Source: Defluviicoccus sp.
Lineage (GTDB): Bacteria > Pseudomonadota > Alphaproteobacteria > MPNO01
Reading direction: 5' to 3'
DNA length: 44,632 bases
NCBI GenBank assembly: GCA_028820505.1
Contig: JAPPIT010000092.1
Location: forward strand, 19,166 to 63,797
Numbering within the stretch: position 1 is the stretch's first letter; every line of letters starts with the position of its first letter. The notes under the pieces were generated by a model. It had not been told where the DNA came from. It saw only the letters and a list, made by a program, of their open reading frames with translations, and searched no databases. The translations under genes and the position numbers were made by a program. Below are positions 10,327-18,567 of this stretch, one piece after another.

Positions 10327-10920
10327 ATGAATTTTTATCCGCAGGAGCGCATCGCCATATTCATCGACGGGTCGAACCTGTATTCGGCGGCACGGGCGCT
10401 CGGCTTCGACATCGACTACAAGAGCCTCCTGGACCTTTTTTCGGCCCAGGGACGGCTGGTGCGGGCGTTCTACTACACCGCGCTGGTGGAAGATCAGGAA
10501 TATTCGCCGATCCGCCCGCTCGTCGACTGGCTCGACTACAACGGCTACACCCTCGTCACCAAGCCCACCAAGGAATTCACCGACGCCATGGGGCGCCGGA
10601 AGATCAAGGGCAACATGGACATCGAGCTCGCCATCGACGTGATGGAAATGGCCAAGAAGGTCGACCACATCGTCCTGTTCTCGGGCGACGGCGACTTCCG
10701 CCGGCTGATCGAGGCGGTCCAGCGCAAGGCGGTCCGCGTCAGCGTGGTCTCGACGCTCAGATCGTCGCCCCCGATGGTCGCGGACGAGTTGCGGCGCCAG
10801 GCCGATTCCTTCATCGAATTGCAGGATCTCGCGCCGCAGATCGCGCGTGCGCCCCGCCAGACGGAGAACCGCATCCCGACCCCGGCGCGGCCGGATTTCG
10901 ATACCGTCGACATCGACTGA
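10327..10920 (+). CDS. LabA/NYN-domain protein (putative PIN-like nuclease)
   Basis: A 197-aa member of the LabA/DUF88 NYN family, which shares the PIN-type nuclease fold and is thought to act on RNA. Acidic residues expected at the metal site are present: D14 in FIDGSN, D98 in KGNMDIELAIDVM, and the SGDGDF block at 119-124. The C-terminal 30 residues are low in predicted structure. The ATG follows an AT-rich 150-base leader that differs in composition from the surroundings and presumably holds its promoter. It is the first plus-strand gene after the housekeeping block. The substrate is unknown. Confidence 0.8.
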   Translation: MNFYPQERIAIFIDGSNLYSAARALGFDIDYKSLLDLFSAQGRLVRAFYYTALVEDQEYSPIRPLVDWLDYNGYTLVTKPTKEFTDAMGRRKIKGNMDIELAIDVMEMAKKVDHIVLFSGDGDFRRLIEAVQRKAVRVSVVSTLRSSPPMVADELRRQADSFIELQDLAPQIARAPRQTENRIPTPARPDFDTVDID

Positions 10921-10944
10921 CCTCCCGCCGTCGGCGGAAAGCGC

Positions 10945-11586
10945 ATGACGCCCCAGGAACCGCCGCGCGATTGCGGCCTGTGCCCCCGCCTGGCCGGGTT
11001 TCGCGCGCGTCACCGGTCGGCCGAGCCGGGCTGGCATAACGCGCCGGTTCCCTCGTTCGGCCCGCTCGACTCCCGTCTCCTGATCGTCGGACTCGCGCCC
11101 GGACTGCGCGGGGCCAACAGGACCGGACGCCCCTTCACCGGCGACTATGCCGGCGACCTGCTCTACGCCACGTTGCTCGAGTTCGGTTTCGCGACGGGGG
11201 GTTACGACAGGCGCGCGGACGACGGCCTGACGCTCGTCGATTGCCGGGTCACCAATGCGGTGCGGTGCGTGCCGCCGGAAAACCGGCCGGTCGGCGCGGA
11301 GATAAACGCATGCCGCCGGTTCCTCGCCGGCGAGATCGAGGCGATGCCGCGGCTCGCCGTCGTCCTGGCGCTCGGCACCGTCGCCCATACCTCGGTCGTC
11401 CGGGCGCTCGGCCGCCGGGTCGCCGGCTTCAAGTTCGCGCACGGCGCGATGCACACGCTGGGCGGCGGGCTCACCCTCGCCGACAGCTACCACTGCTCGC
11501 GCTACAACCTGAACACCGGCCGGCTGACCGAAGCGATGTTCCACGCCGTCATCGCGATCGTCCGCGAAACGCTCGATCGGAGGTAG
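10945..11586 (+). CDS. Uracil-DNA glycosylase, Fe-S type (family 5-like)
   Basis: Base-excision repair enzyme that removes uracil or deaminated bases. The 213-aa protein has the motif A GLAPG (49-53), the N-terminal CGLC pair (C10, C13) with C108 and C123 fitting a 4Fe-4S cluster, and the C-terminal HCSRYNLNTGRLT loop corresponding to the family motif that inserts into DNA. The residue after the GLAPG motif lacks the polar water-activating side chain of UNG, which suits family 5 rather than family 4. It starts 25 bases after the NYN gene and converges on smpB. Confidence 0.85.
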   Translation: MTPQEPPRDCGLCPRLAGFRARHRSAEPGWHNAPVPSFGPLDSRLLIVGLAPGLRGANRTGRPFTGDYAGDLLYATLLEFGFATGGYDRRADDGLTLVDCRVTNAVRCVPPENRPVGAEINACRRFLAGEIEAMPRLAVVLALGTVAHTSVVRALGRRVAGFKFAHGAMHTLGGGLTLADSYHCSRYNLNTGRLTEAMFHAVIAIVRETLDRR

Positions 11587-11669
11587 CCGCGGACCTCTCT
11601 CAAGCCCGCTTTCGCCGCACCGGCTTCCCGCCATAGCCGGCGAGCCGGGTCGGGTCGTCACCTGCCACG

Positions 11670-12134
11670 CTATTCCTTTCCGCGCATGAGCCGCGCCTGC
11701 TCGCGCTGCCAGTCGCGCTTCTTCTCGGTCTGGCGCTTGTCGTACTGGCGTTTGCCGCGGGCGAGGCCGAGCTCCAGCTTGGCGATCCCGCGGTCGTTGA
11801 AATAGAGTCTGAGCGGCACCATGGTCGCGCCGTCCCGCTGCACCGCGCCGAGCAGCCGGTCGATCTGGCGGCGTTGCAGGAGCAGCTTGCGCGGCCGCCT
11901 CGCCTCGTGCCCGGCCGGGCCCGCCTGCTCGTACTCGGCGATATGCGCGTTGACGAGAAAGATCTCGCGTTCGACCGGCCGCGCATAGGCTTCGGAAATG
12001 TTCGCGCGCCCGGCGCGCAGCGATTTCACCTCGCTGCCGGTCAACTGGATCCCGGCCTCGAGAGAGGACTCGATCGAATAGTTGCGCCGTGCCTTGCGGT
12101 TGTCCGCCGCGACCCGGGTCGTCCCCCGCGCCAT
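11670..12134 (-). CDS. smpB: SsrA-binding protein SmpB
   Basis: Binds tmRNA and brings it to stalled ribosomes in trans-translation. The 154-aa protein shows the SmpB barrel with [29 protein letters not shown], the ANISEAYA and [14 protein letters not shown] strands, [11 protein letters not shown], and a basic C-terminal tail ([27 protein letters not shown] region) that enters the decoding centre. The start lies four bases after the dapA stop. No tmRNA gene was recognised in this window. Confidence 0.95.
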   Translation of the reverse strand: MARGTTRVAADNRKARRNYSIESSLEAGIQLTGSEVKSLRAGRANISEAYARPVEREIFLVNAHIAEYEQAGPAGHEARRPRKLLLQRRQIDRLLGAVQRDGATMVPLRLYFNDRGIAKLELGLARGKRQYDKRQTEKKRDWQREQARLMRGKE

Positions 12135-12138
12135 GCCG

Positions 12139-13014
12139 TCAATTGAGGAGCCCGGCAGAGCGCATCGCGTCTTCGACCGTCCGCTTGGAGCTCTCGGCGA
12201 TCTCGCAGAGCGGCAGCCTGGTGTCGGGCAGGCATTTGCCGAGCAGGCTCGCGCCGTACTTCGCCGGGCCCGGGCTGGTCTCGCAGAACAGGCCGGAATG
12301 GAGCGGCATCAGACGCTCGTTGATGCGCTGGGCGGTATCCACCTCCCTGTCCCGCCAGGCGCGGTGCATCTCCGACATGTCCTTGGGCGCCACGTTGGCG
12401 GTCACCGAGATACAGCCGTCGCCGCCCTGGGCGAGGAAGCCGAGCTGGGTGACGTCCTCGCCGGAGAGCTGGCAGAAATCGACGCCCGCGGCGAGGCGCT
12501 GCTGCGTCGCGCGGGACACGTCGGCGGTGGCGTCCTTGACGCCCACGATGTTGGGCAGTTCGGCGAGCCGGGCCATCGTCTCGACCTTCATGTCGACGAT
12601 GGAGCGCCCGGGAATGTTGTAGATGATGATCGGGATATCGACCTCGTCGTTGAGCGCCTTGTAGTGGCGGTAAAGGCCCTCCTGGGTCGGCTTGTTGTAG
12701 TAGGGGGTGACCACCAGCGCCGCGTCGGCCCCCGCCTCCCTGGCATGGCGGGTGAGGTCGATGGCCTCTTCGGTGCAGTTCGACCCCGTGCCCGCGATCA
12801 CCGGCACGCGTCCTTTCGCCACGCCGATGCAGATTTCGGTCACCCGCCTGTGCTCCTCGTGGCTGAGCGTCGGCGATTCCCCGGTGGTCCCGCACGGGAC
12901 GACGGCGTTGGTGCCCTCCTCGATCTGCCAGTCGACGAACGCCTCGTAGGCCTCCTCGTCGACGGCGCCATCGCGGAACGGCGTGATCAACGCGCAGATG
13001 GAGCCGTTGAACAT
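12139..13014 (-). CDS. dapA: 4-hydroxy-tetrahydrodipicolinate synthase
   Basis: Condenses pyruvate with aspartate semialdehyde, the first committed step of lysine and diaminopimelate synthesis. With the ATG at 13014 the product is 291 aa; it is preceded by GGAGAT at good spacing. Key residues are visible: GTTGES at 42-47, Y132 in IIIYNIPGR and the Schiff-base lysine K160 in NIVGVKDAT. An in-frame extension to 13071 would add 19 residues without family similarity. dapA followed by smpB is a common alphaproteobacterial pair. Confidence 0.94.
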   Translation of the reverse strand: MFNGSICALITPFRDGAVDEEAYEAFVDWQIEEGTNAVVPCGTTGESPTLSHEEHRRVTEICIGVAKGRVPVIAGTGSNCTEEAIDLTRHAREAGADAALVVTPYYNKPTQEGLYRHYKALNDEVDIPIIIYNIPGRSIVDMKVETMARLAELPNIVGVKDATADVSRATQQRLAAGVDFCQLSGEDVTQLGFLAQGGDGCISVTANVAPKDMSEMHRAWRDREVDTAQRINERLMPLHSGLFCETSPGPAKYGASLLGKCLPDTRLPLCEIAESSKRTVEDAMRSAGLLN

Positions 13015-13122
13015 GGCTATCTCCAGCCGGTTGTTTGCCGCCGCGCAAGCCGGCGGATCGCTGCGGGACAACCTACCCCCGACCCGGGGGGCCGGGCAAG
13101 CGGCGGCGCCATGCGGGGTACG

Positions 13123-13731
13123 TTAGTCGCCGCCGTTCGACGATGCGGGCCGGCGCGTGCGCTCGAGCTCGGCGATCCGCGCTTCCAGGTCCCTGATCTT
13201 GCGTTCGAGCGGGTCCGTATCTTCTCCCTCGGCCGCGGGGGCCGTCGGCTGTCCCGCGAAGGCCGCCAGGGAGCGCTGGAATTCCTCGAGGTTGCGCCGG
13301 GACATGTCGGCCATCCGGTCGAACGCGGTGCCGGGATCGAGCATCTCTCCCATCTGTCGGGCGACGCTTTGCTGGTGGCTCGCGAAAGCCTCCATGCTGC
13401 GCTCCAGATAGGCGGCGAGCTGCGGACCGACCCCTTCGCTATAGGCCTTGAGCACTTGGCGCAGATATGCGTGCGGCAGAACGCTGTGGCCCCGCGTCTC
13501 CTCCTCGGCAATGATCTGGGCCAGAACCGACGCGGTGATGTCGCGCCCGGTCTTCTCGTCCCGCACCACGAACAGCTCGCCGTCCTTCACCATCCGGTGG
13601 AGGTCGTCCAGCTTCACGAAGGACGCGGTCGCCGTGTTGTACAGCCGGCGGTTGGCGTACTTCTTGATGACGATCGGCTCGTCTTCGGCGCTTCGGTCGG
13701 GCAAGGCGCTCTCGCTCCCTCGGGTCATCAT
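13123..13731 (-). CDS. phaR: Polyhydroxyalkanoate synthesis regulator PhaR
   Basis: Repressor that binds both DNA and nascent PHA granules and controls phasin synthesis. The N-terminal PHB-accumulation DNA-binding domain is clear (IVIKKYANRRLYNTATASFV), followed by the PHB_acc region with the YLRQVLKAYSEG helix and a C-terminal predicted coiled coil (LERKIRDLEARIAELE). The ATG at 13731 (second ATG at 13728) gives 202 aa; a TTG at 13788 would add 19 residues reaching into the operator region. It is divergent from the phasin gene, and GCAAAA dyads in the gap suggest control of both. Confidence 0.9.
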   Translation of the reverse strand: MMTRGSESALPDRSAEDEPIVIKKYANRRLYNTATASFVKLDDLHRMVKDGELFVVRDEKTGRDITASVLAQIIAEEETRGHSVLPHAYLRQVLKAYSEGVGPQLAAYLERSMEAFASHQQSVARQMGEMLDPGTAFDRMADMSRRNLEEFQRSLAAFAGQPTAPAAEGEDTDPLERKIRDLEARIAELERTRRPASSNGGD

Positions 13732-13760
13732 TGTGGCACAGGGCAGGCCCTTGTTGTGCC

Positions 13761-13844
13761 GCAAAATACCCTGAATTTTGTTTTGCAAAAAAATTGCTTG
13801 AAAGACGCTGATTTCTTCCTATATGATTTTTTTGCATCGCAAAA
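13761..13844. promoter_or_regulatory. phaR-phaP divergent control region with GCAAAA dyads
   Basis: This AT-rich gap contains three GCAAAA copies: 13761-13766, 13785-13790 within the perfect palindrome TTTTGCAAAA (13781-13790), and 13839-13844 within the dyad TTTTGC-ATC-GCAAAA (13830-13844). A promoter for phasin fits TTGAAA (13798-13803), an 18-base spacer and TATGAT (13822-13827), so the last dyad falls just after the -10 box where a repressor would block initiation. PhaR is known to bind TGC-rich dyads near phasin genes; that these are its sites is inferred. Confidence 0.55.
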
Positions 13845-13876
13845 TCACCGTTCACTCGAGATCGAGGAGACATCCG

Positions 13877-14296
13877 ATGACCACCGAAAAGCCCGCCGGC
13901 AAGGACACCCGGAAGGCCGCCGCGGATACCGCCGCCCAGGTCCACGCGCAGGTCGAGATGGCCAAGACCGTCGGCACCGCCAACCTGGACGCGCTGGCCG
14001 AAGCCTCCGCGCACGCCATCGAAGGCGCGCAGGCGTGCATCGCCGAAATGGCCGATTACGCCCGCACTTCCGTCGCCCGGAACTTCGACTTGATGGAGCG
14101 GCTGTCGGCGGTCAAGACGCCGCAGGAGTTCATGGCCATCCAGATCGAGGCCGGCAAGGAATCGGTCAATCGCGCCGTCGCCCAGACCACCATGATCAAC
14201 CGGATCGTCAGCGACTCGATGATCAAGGCCTCGGCGCCGCTCAGCGCGCGCGCGAACGAGACCGTGGAGACCTTCCTCAAGCCCTACGCCGCGTAA
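13877..14296 (+). CDS. phaP: Phasin family protein
   Basis: Small amphipathic protein that coats PHA granules. The 139-aa product starts at an ATG with AGGAGA eight bases upstream. It is almost wholly helical and alanine-rich, with the phasin-2 pattern (ARNFDLMERLSAVKTPQEFMAIQ, EFLK-like end VETFLKPYAA). Position next to phaR and upstream of phaC agrees. Its own promoter and terminator indicate a separate, abundant transcript from phaC. Confidence 0.87.
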   Translation: MTTEKPAGKDTRKAAADTAAQVHAQVEMAKTVGTANLDALAEASAHAIEGAQACIAEMADYARTSVARNFDLMERLSAVKTPQEFMAIQIEAGKESVNRAVAQTTMINRIVSDSMIKASAPLSARANETVETFLKPYAA

Positions 14297-14312
14297 GCGT
14301 CGATCCCCGGCA

Positions 14313-14345
14313 GCGGGCGCGGCGATTCCGCCGTGCCCGCTTTTT
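14313..14345 (+). terminator. Rho-independent terminator after phasin gene
   Basis: A 12-bp GC-rich stem (14313-14324 with 14329-14340, one G-U pair) closes a four-base ATTC loop and is followed directly by five T (14341-14345). It lies 16 bases after the phasin stop and about 67 bases before phaC, so it should end most phasin transcripts. Confidence 0.8.
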
Positions 14346-14411
14346 CCGGGCGCGAAGGCGGCATAGACTCGCCCTGGGCGCAGGGATCGATCACGACATG
14401 GCGCGAAGGGG

Positions 14412-16193
14412 ATGACGGGCAAGGACAAGGAACACGGGGGCGAGACCGACCCAGTCGCCGCGCTCGGCGAGATCATGGGCGCGACGGCCCAGCAATGGCA
14501 GGAAGGCTGGTCGGACTGGGTGGCGATGCTGGTCCCGTCCGGCGACGGGAAAGCGCCGGGCGAGGCTCCCGCCCAGCCCAAGATCGGTGTCGACCCCGCG
14601 AAGATGCTCGAAGCCCAGATGGAGCTGTGGCACGACTTCCAGACGCTGTGGGCCGCCACCACCGCCCGGATGATGGGCAAGGAAGCCGCGCCGGTGATCG
14701 AGCCCGACGCCGGCGACAACCGTTTCCGCGACCCCGAATGGTCGGACAACCCGATCTTCGATTTCCTCAAGCAGTCCTACCTGCTCAACGCCCGGTGGCT
14801 CAGGCGCAGCCTCGCCGGGATCGAAGGTCTCGACCGGGCCGGTGCGGAAAAGCTCGACTTCGTCGGACGCCAGATCGTCGACGCGTTCTCGCCCGGCAAT
14901 TTCGCACTGACCAACCCGGTGGTCCTGCGCGAAATGCGCGAGACCAAGGGTGAAAGTCTCATGCGGGGCCTGCAGCAACTCGCGGAGGATCTCAAGGATT
15001 CCGAGCACGGGCTGCGCCCCAGGCAGACCGACATGGACGCCTTCGAGGTCGGCGGCAACGTCGCCACCGCCCCGGGGGCGGTCGTGCATCGGACCGAGGT
15101 GATGCAGCTCATCCAGTACGAGCCCAGCACCGAGACGGTTTACCGGAAGCCGCTTCTGATCGTGCCGCCCTGGATCAACAAGTTCTATATCCTCGATCTT
15201 CGGCCGGATAACTCGTTCATCCGCTGGGCGGTCGACCGAGGCTACACGGTCTTCGTCATCTCGTGGGTCAACCCGGACGAGAGCCATGCCGCGCTTTCCT
15301 TCGACGACTATCTCCGGGACGGAATCCTCGCCTCGCTTGAGGCCATCGAGCGGGCGACGGGGGAACGCCAGACGACGGCGATCGGCTATTGCATCGGCGG
15401 CACGTTGCTCGCCGCCGCGCTCGCCTACATGGACGCCGTGGGAGACGAGCGGATCGGCGCCGCGACCTTCTTCGCAGCGCAGGTCGATTTCGAGGATGCG
15501 GGCGAGCTCCGAATCTTCACCGACGAAGCCCACATGGACGCGCTGGAAGACAAGGTTCGCGAGAAGGGCTATCTCGACGCGGCGGACATGGCGGGAACCT
15601 TCAACGCGCTGCGCGCCAACGACCTGATCTGGCACTTCGTGATCAACAACTACCTGCTGGGCAAGGAGCCGCCGGCGTTCGACCTGCTCTACTGGAACGC
15701 CGATTCGACCCACTTCCCGGCGCAGCTCTTCATCGACTACCTGCGCAACATGTACCAGCGGAACAACCTCGCCCGTCCCGGCGAATTCGAGCTGCTGGGC
15801 GAGAAGATCGACCTCGGCCGGATCGGAATCCCGACCTATATCCAGGCCTCCAAGGAGGACCACATCGCGCCCGCCGGCTCGGTGTTCAAGCTGACCCGGC
15901 TGTTCGGCGGCAAGAAGCGGTTCGTCCTCGCGGGATCCGGCCACATCGCGGGAGTGATCAACCCGCCCGAGAAGAAGAAGTACCAGCACTGGCTGGTCGA
16001 GGGCGACGCGGTCCACGACGATTTCGAATCCTGGTTCGCCGACGCGGCGGAGCGCCCGGGTTCCTGGTGGCCGGACTGGCATCGCTGGCTGTCCCGGCGA
16101 TCGGGCAAGAAGGTTCCCGCCCGAAAGCCCGGCGAGGGCGAACTCGGCGTTATCGAACCCGCGCCCGGATCCTATGTTAAAAGGCGCAGTTGA
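14412..16193 (+). CDS. phaC: Class I poly(3-hydroxyalkanoate) synthase
   Basis: Polymerises (R)-3-hydroxyacyl-CoA into PHA on the granule surface. The 593-aa length matches class I synthases. The lipase-like box GYCIGGT holds the catalytic cysteine C327, and the partners D483 (SKEDHIAP) and H511 (GSGHIAGV) are at the expected spacing. The N-terminal PhaC_N region (FSPGNFALTNP, NPVVLREMRET) is intact. The purine stretch GAAGGGG lies very close to the ATG, so the exact start is slightly uncertain. It heads a run of plus-strand genes including a hydratase that could supply substrate. Confidence 0.95.
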   Translation: MTGKDKEHGGETDPVAALGEIMGATAQQWQEGWSDWVAMLVPSGDGKAPGEAPAQPKIGVDPAKMLEAQMELWHDFQTLWAATTARMMGKEAAPVIEPDAGDNRFRDPEWSDNPIFDFLKQSYLLNARWLRRSLAGIEGLDRAGAEKLDFVGRQIVDAFSPGNFALTNPVVLREMRETKGESLMRGLQQLAEDLKDSEHGLRPRQTDMDAFEVGGNVATAPGAVVHRTEVMQLIQYEPSTETVYRKPLLIVPPWINKFYILDLRPDNSFIRWAVDRGYTVFVISWVNPDESHAALSFDDYLRDGILASLEAIERATGERQTTAIGYCIGGTLLAAALAYMDAVGDERIGAATFFAAQVDFEDAGELRIFTDEAHMDALEDKVREKGYLDAADMAGTFNALRANDLIWHFVINNYLLGKEPPAFDLLYWNADSTHFPAQLFIDYLRNMYQRNNLARPGEFELLGEKIDLGRIGIPTYIQASKEDHIAPAGSVFKLTRLFGGKKRFVLAGSGHIAGVINPPEKKKYQHWLVEGDAVHDDFESWFADAAERPGSWWPDWHRWLSRRSGKKVPARKPGEGELGVIEPAPGSYVKRRS

Positions 16194-16215
16194 CGCGGCG
16201 GCAGGAGAGCGAACG

Positions 16216-16455
16216 ATGAAGCTGTCCATCGATATCGACTGTACCCCCCAGGAAGCCCGCGCCTTTCTCGGTTTGCCGGATGTCGAGGCGTTCCAGCGGG
16301 AGATGATGTCCGAGATCCAGAACCAGCTGAGCGCCCATGTCGCGGCGATGGATCCGGAGGCCCTGATGAAGACCTGGATGCCGATGGGGACCAAGGCCTT
16401 CGAGACCTTCAGGGACGCCTTCGTGCAGGGGTTCCAGAAGCGCTCGTCCGATTAG
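16216..16455 (+). CDS. Small conserved protein following phaC
   Basis: A 79-aa protein starting MKLSIDIDCTPQEARAFLG with a strong AGGAGA ribosome site seven bases before the ATG. It resembles a short alphaproteobacterial family (I believe DUF6489) found near phaC, with a beta-strand then helices and the phrase GLPDVEAFQREMM. No catalytic motif or membrane segment is visible. The 22-base gap from phaC suggests co-expression, so a granule-linked role is possible but unproven. Confidence 0.75.
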   Translation: MKLSIDIDCTPQEARAFLGLPDVEAFQREMMSEIQNQLSAHVAAMDPEALMKTWMPMGTKAFETFRDAFVQGFQKRSSD

Positions 16456-16471
16456 CCCGACAGGAGCAGAG

Positions 16472-16957
16472 ATGGATTCGCAATCCCCGCCGACCGCGGA
16501 CGATCCGCTGCACGGTTATTACATGGAGGACCTGGAGGTCGGAATGTCCGCAGTCTACGGACGCACGATCACGGACGGCGATGTCAGCCTGTTCGCGGGC
16601 CTTTGCGGCGACGACAACCCGCTCCACGTCCACGAGGAGTTCGCGTCCCGCAGCCGCTTCGAGGGCCGGATCGTGCACGGCGCGCACACCGCGAGCCTGA
16701 TTTCCGCCGTGCTCGGAACCCGCATGCCCGGCCCGGGCGCGATCTATCTCAGCCAGAACAGCCGCTTCAGGGCGCCGGTCCGGATCGGGGACACGGTGAA
16801 CGTCCGCGCGACCGTCATCGAGATCGACCGCGGCAAGAACCGGGCCACCATCTCGACCGTGTGCAGCGTCGGCGAGACGGTGGTGATCGACGGCGAAGCG
16901 CTTGTATGGGTCCCCTCGCGGGCGCAGGACCCGTCGGCAAACGGTGCGGACCGATGA
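16472..16957 (+). CDS. MaoC-family (R)-specific enoyl-CoA hydratase (PhaJ-like)
   Basis: A 161-aa hot-dog-fold hydratase that would turn trans-2-enoyl-CoA from beta-oxidation into (R)-3-hydroxyacyl-CoA, the PhaC substrate. The active-site pair D47 and H52 is in GDDNPLH, followed by the hydratase signature FEGRIVHGAHTASLIS. It starts 16 bases after the small gene and ends in an ATGA overlap with the dehalogenase. The PHA supply role is inferred from context; other MaoC enzymes act in unrelated catabolism. Confidence 0.83.
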   Translation: MDSQSPPTADDPLHGYYMEDLEVGMSAVYGRTITDGDVSLFAGLCGDDNPLHVHEEFASRSRFEGRIVHGAHTASLISAVLGTRMPGPGAIYLSQNSRFRAPVRIGDTVNVRATVIEIDRGKNRATISTVCSVGETVVIDGEALVWVPSRAQDPSANGADR

Positions 16958-17640
16958 CCGCGCCGGGCTTCGACGATATCGGCGCCTGCGTCTTCGACGC
17001 ATACGGCACGCTGTTCGACTTCAATTCTGCGGTGGATCGCTGCCGCGACAGGATCGGCGACCGGGCGGACGAGCTTTCGGCGCTCTGGCGGCAAAAGCAG
17101 CTGCAATACACCTGGCTCCGCAGCCTGATGGGACGGTTCGTCGATTTCTGGCATGTGACGGGAGAAGCGCTCGACCACTCGATGAAGGTCGTCGGGCTCG
17201 ACGATCCGGCGCTGCGTGCCGAGCTGATGCAGCTCTATCTCAGCCTCGAGCCCTTCCCGGATGCGCGGGACTGCCTGGAGCGCGTCAAGCAGGCCGGCAC
17301 CAAGACCGCGATCCTGTCCAACGGCTCGATGACGATGCTGGTCGCGGCGGTCAAGAACGCCGGCTTCGACGGGCTGATCGACGCGATCTACTCGGTCGAC
17401 CGCACGGAAATCTTCAAGCCCTACCATTCGGTGTACCAGATGCCGGTCGACGACCTGAAACTGCCGGCCCAGCGGATCTGCTTTCTCTCGGCCAACGGCT
17501 GGGACGCGCATGGCGGGGCCGCGTTCGGTTTCCGGGTGGCCTGGATCAACCGTTACGGCCAGACCGCCGAGGTCCTGCCCGGCGACATCCAGGCGGAGCT
17601 CGCCTCGCTTGCCGAGCTGCCGCCGCTGCTCGGTGACTGA
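16954..17640 (+). CDS. Haloacid dehalogenase, type II (HAD superfamily)
   Basis: A 228-aa protein with the L-2-haloacid dehalogenase pattern: nucleophile D15 in FDAYGTLFD, LWRQKQLQYTWLRSLM (substrate-binding region), S122 in LSNGS, K155 in FKPY, and the S179-x-N181-x2-D184 triad in FLSANGWDAHG. The type II set appears complete, so hydrolysis of 2-haloalkanoates is plausible. The ATG overlaps the hydratase stop by four bases and the stop overlaps the next gene by eight, so it is translated within the phaC run. A generic phosphatase is less likely given the type II-specific residues. Confidence 0.82.
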   Translation: MTAPGFDDIGACVFDAYGTLFDFNSAVDRCRDRIGDRADELSALWRQKQLQYTWLRSLMGRFVDFWHVTGEALDHSMKVVGLDDPALRAELMQLYLSLEPFPDARDCLERVKQAGTKTAILSNGSMTMLVAAVKNAGFDGLIDAIYSVDRTEIFKPYHSVYQMPVDDLKLPAQRICFLSANGWDAHGGAAFGFRVAWINRYGQTAEVLPGDIQAELASLAELPPLLGD

Positions 17641-18490
17641 CGCCGCCTACCGCGAGCGCCGCTTCACCGCCCAGGACGGGCTCGGCCTCTATTTCCGCGA
17701 CTACGGCGATCCGGACTCCGCGGCGACGCCGGTGCTCTGCCTCGGCGGGCTCACCCGCAACGCGAAGGATTTCGACGCGCTCGCGCGGCGGCTGGCGGCG
17801 GAACGCCGGGTGCTCTGCCTCGACCTCAGGGGCCGCGGACGGTCGGACTACGATCCGAACTGGCGCAATTACCGTCCGGCGAGCTATCTCAACGACATCG
17901 CCCATCTGCTTCCGGTCGCGGGCGTCCATCGCGTCGTGGTGGTGGGAACCTCGCTCGGCGGGGTGCTGGCCATGGCGATGGGCGCGACCATGCCGTCCGC
18001 GCTGGCCGGCGTCGTGCTGAACGACATCGGCCCGGAAATCGAACGCGGCGGCCTCGAGCCCATCCTTTCCTATATCCGCGTCGACCGGCCGCAGCCGGAC
18101 TGGGAAAGCGCGGTACGGACGATCCGGACGCATCTGCCCGACCTCGTCTACCAGGACGCGGCGATGTTCGAGGCGATGGCCCGCAACACCTTTCGCGAGG
18201 GGAAGGACGGGCTGCTTCACTTCGACTGGGACGTGAACATCGTCAAGCCGACCCTCGCCGATGGCGGTGCGACCGCCGATCTTTGGCCCTTCTTCCGCGG
18301 CCTGCGCCCGGTTCCGATGCTCGCCTTCCGCGGCGACGCCTCGCGGCTGCTGACGGCCGACTGCTTCGCCCGGATGGGCCGCGAACGGCCCGACGCCCGC
18401 ATGGTCACCGTGCCCCGTACCGGTCACGCGCCGACGCTCGACGAGCCCGAATGCGTGGCCGCGCTCGACGCCTTCCTGCGGGAACTCTGA
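17633..18490 (+). CDS. Alpha/beta hydrolase
   Basis: A 285-aa alpha/beta-hydrolase-fold enzyme. The nucleophile S107 lies in VGTSLGG, LDLRGRGRSD precedes it, and a C-terminal RTGHAPTLDEPE supplies the histidine. The start is the GTG at 17633, eight bases inside the dehalogenase gene. Substrate unknown. Its place at the end of the PHA run would suit a PHA-oligomer or hydroxyacyl-ester hydrolase, but haloalkane or ester hydrolysis is equally compatible. Confidence 0.8.
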   Translation: MTDAAYRERRFTAQDGLGLYFRDYGDPDSAATPVLCLGGLTRNAKDFDALARRLAAERRVLCLDLRGRGRSDYDPNWRNYRPASYLNDIAHLLPVAGVHRVVVVGTSLGGVLAMAMGATMPSALAGVVLNDIGPEIERGGLEPILSYIRVDRPQPDWESAVRTIRTHLPDLVYQDAAMFEAMARNTFREGKDGLLHFDWDVNIVKPTLADGGATADLWPFFRGLRPVPMLAFRGDASRLLTADCFARMGRERPDARMVTVPRTGHAPTLDEPECVAALDAFLREL

Positions 18491-18567
18491 AACCACCGTC
18501 TGGCGCGGCCGCGCCTCCGCCTCTATAACTCGGTCCGGTCGAATGCCCACGCGAGGGAGGATCCGGA

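Noticed and set aside
11620-11640. Hairpin CCGGCT-loop-AGCCGG between convergent UDG and smpB genes as terminator
   Set aside because: Six-bp stem with a nine-base loop and no T tract on either strand; too weak to call.
13732-13788. TTG start at 13788 for phaR
   Set aside because: It would place coding sequence over two of the GCAAAA elements and add residues without family similarity; the ATG at 13731 is preferred.
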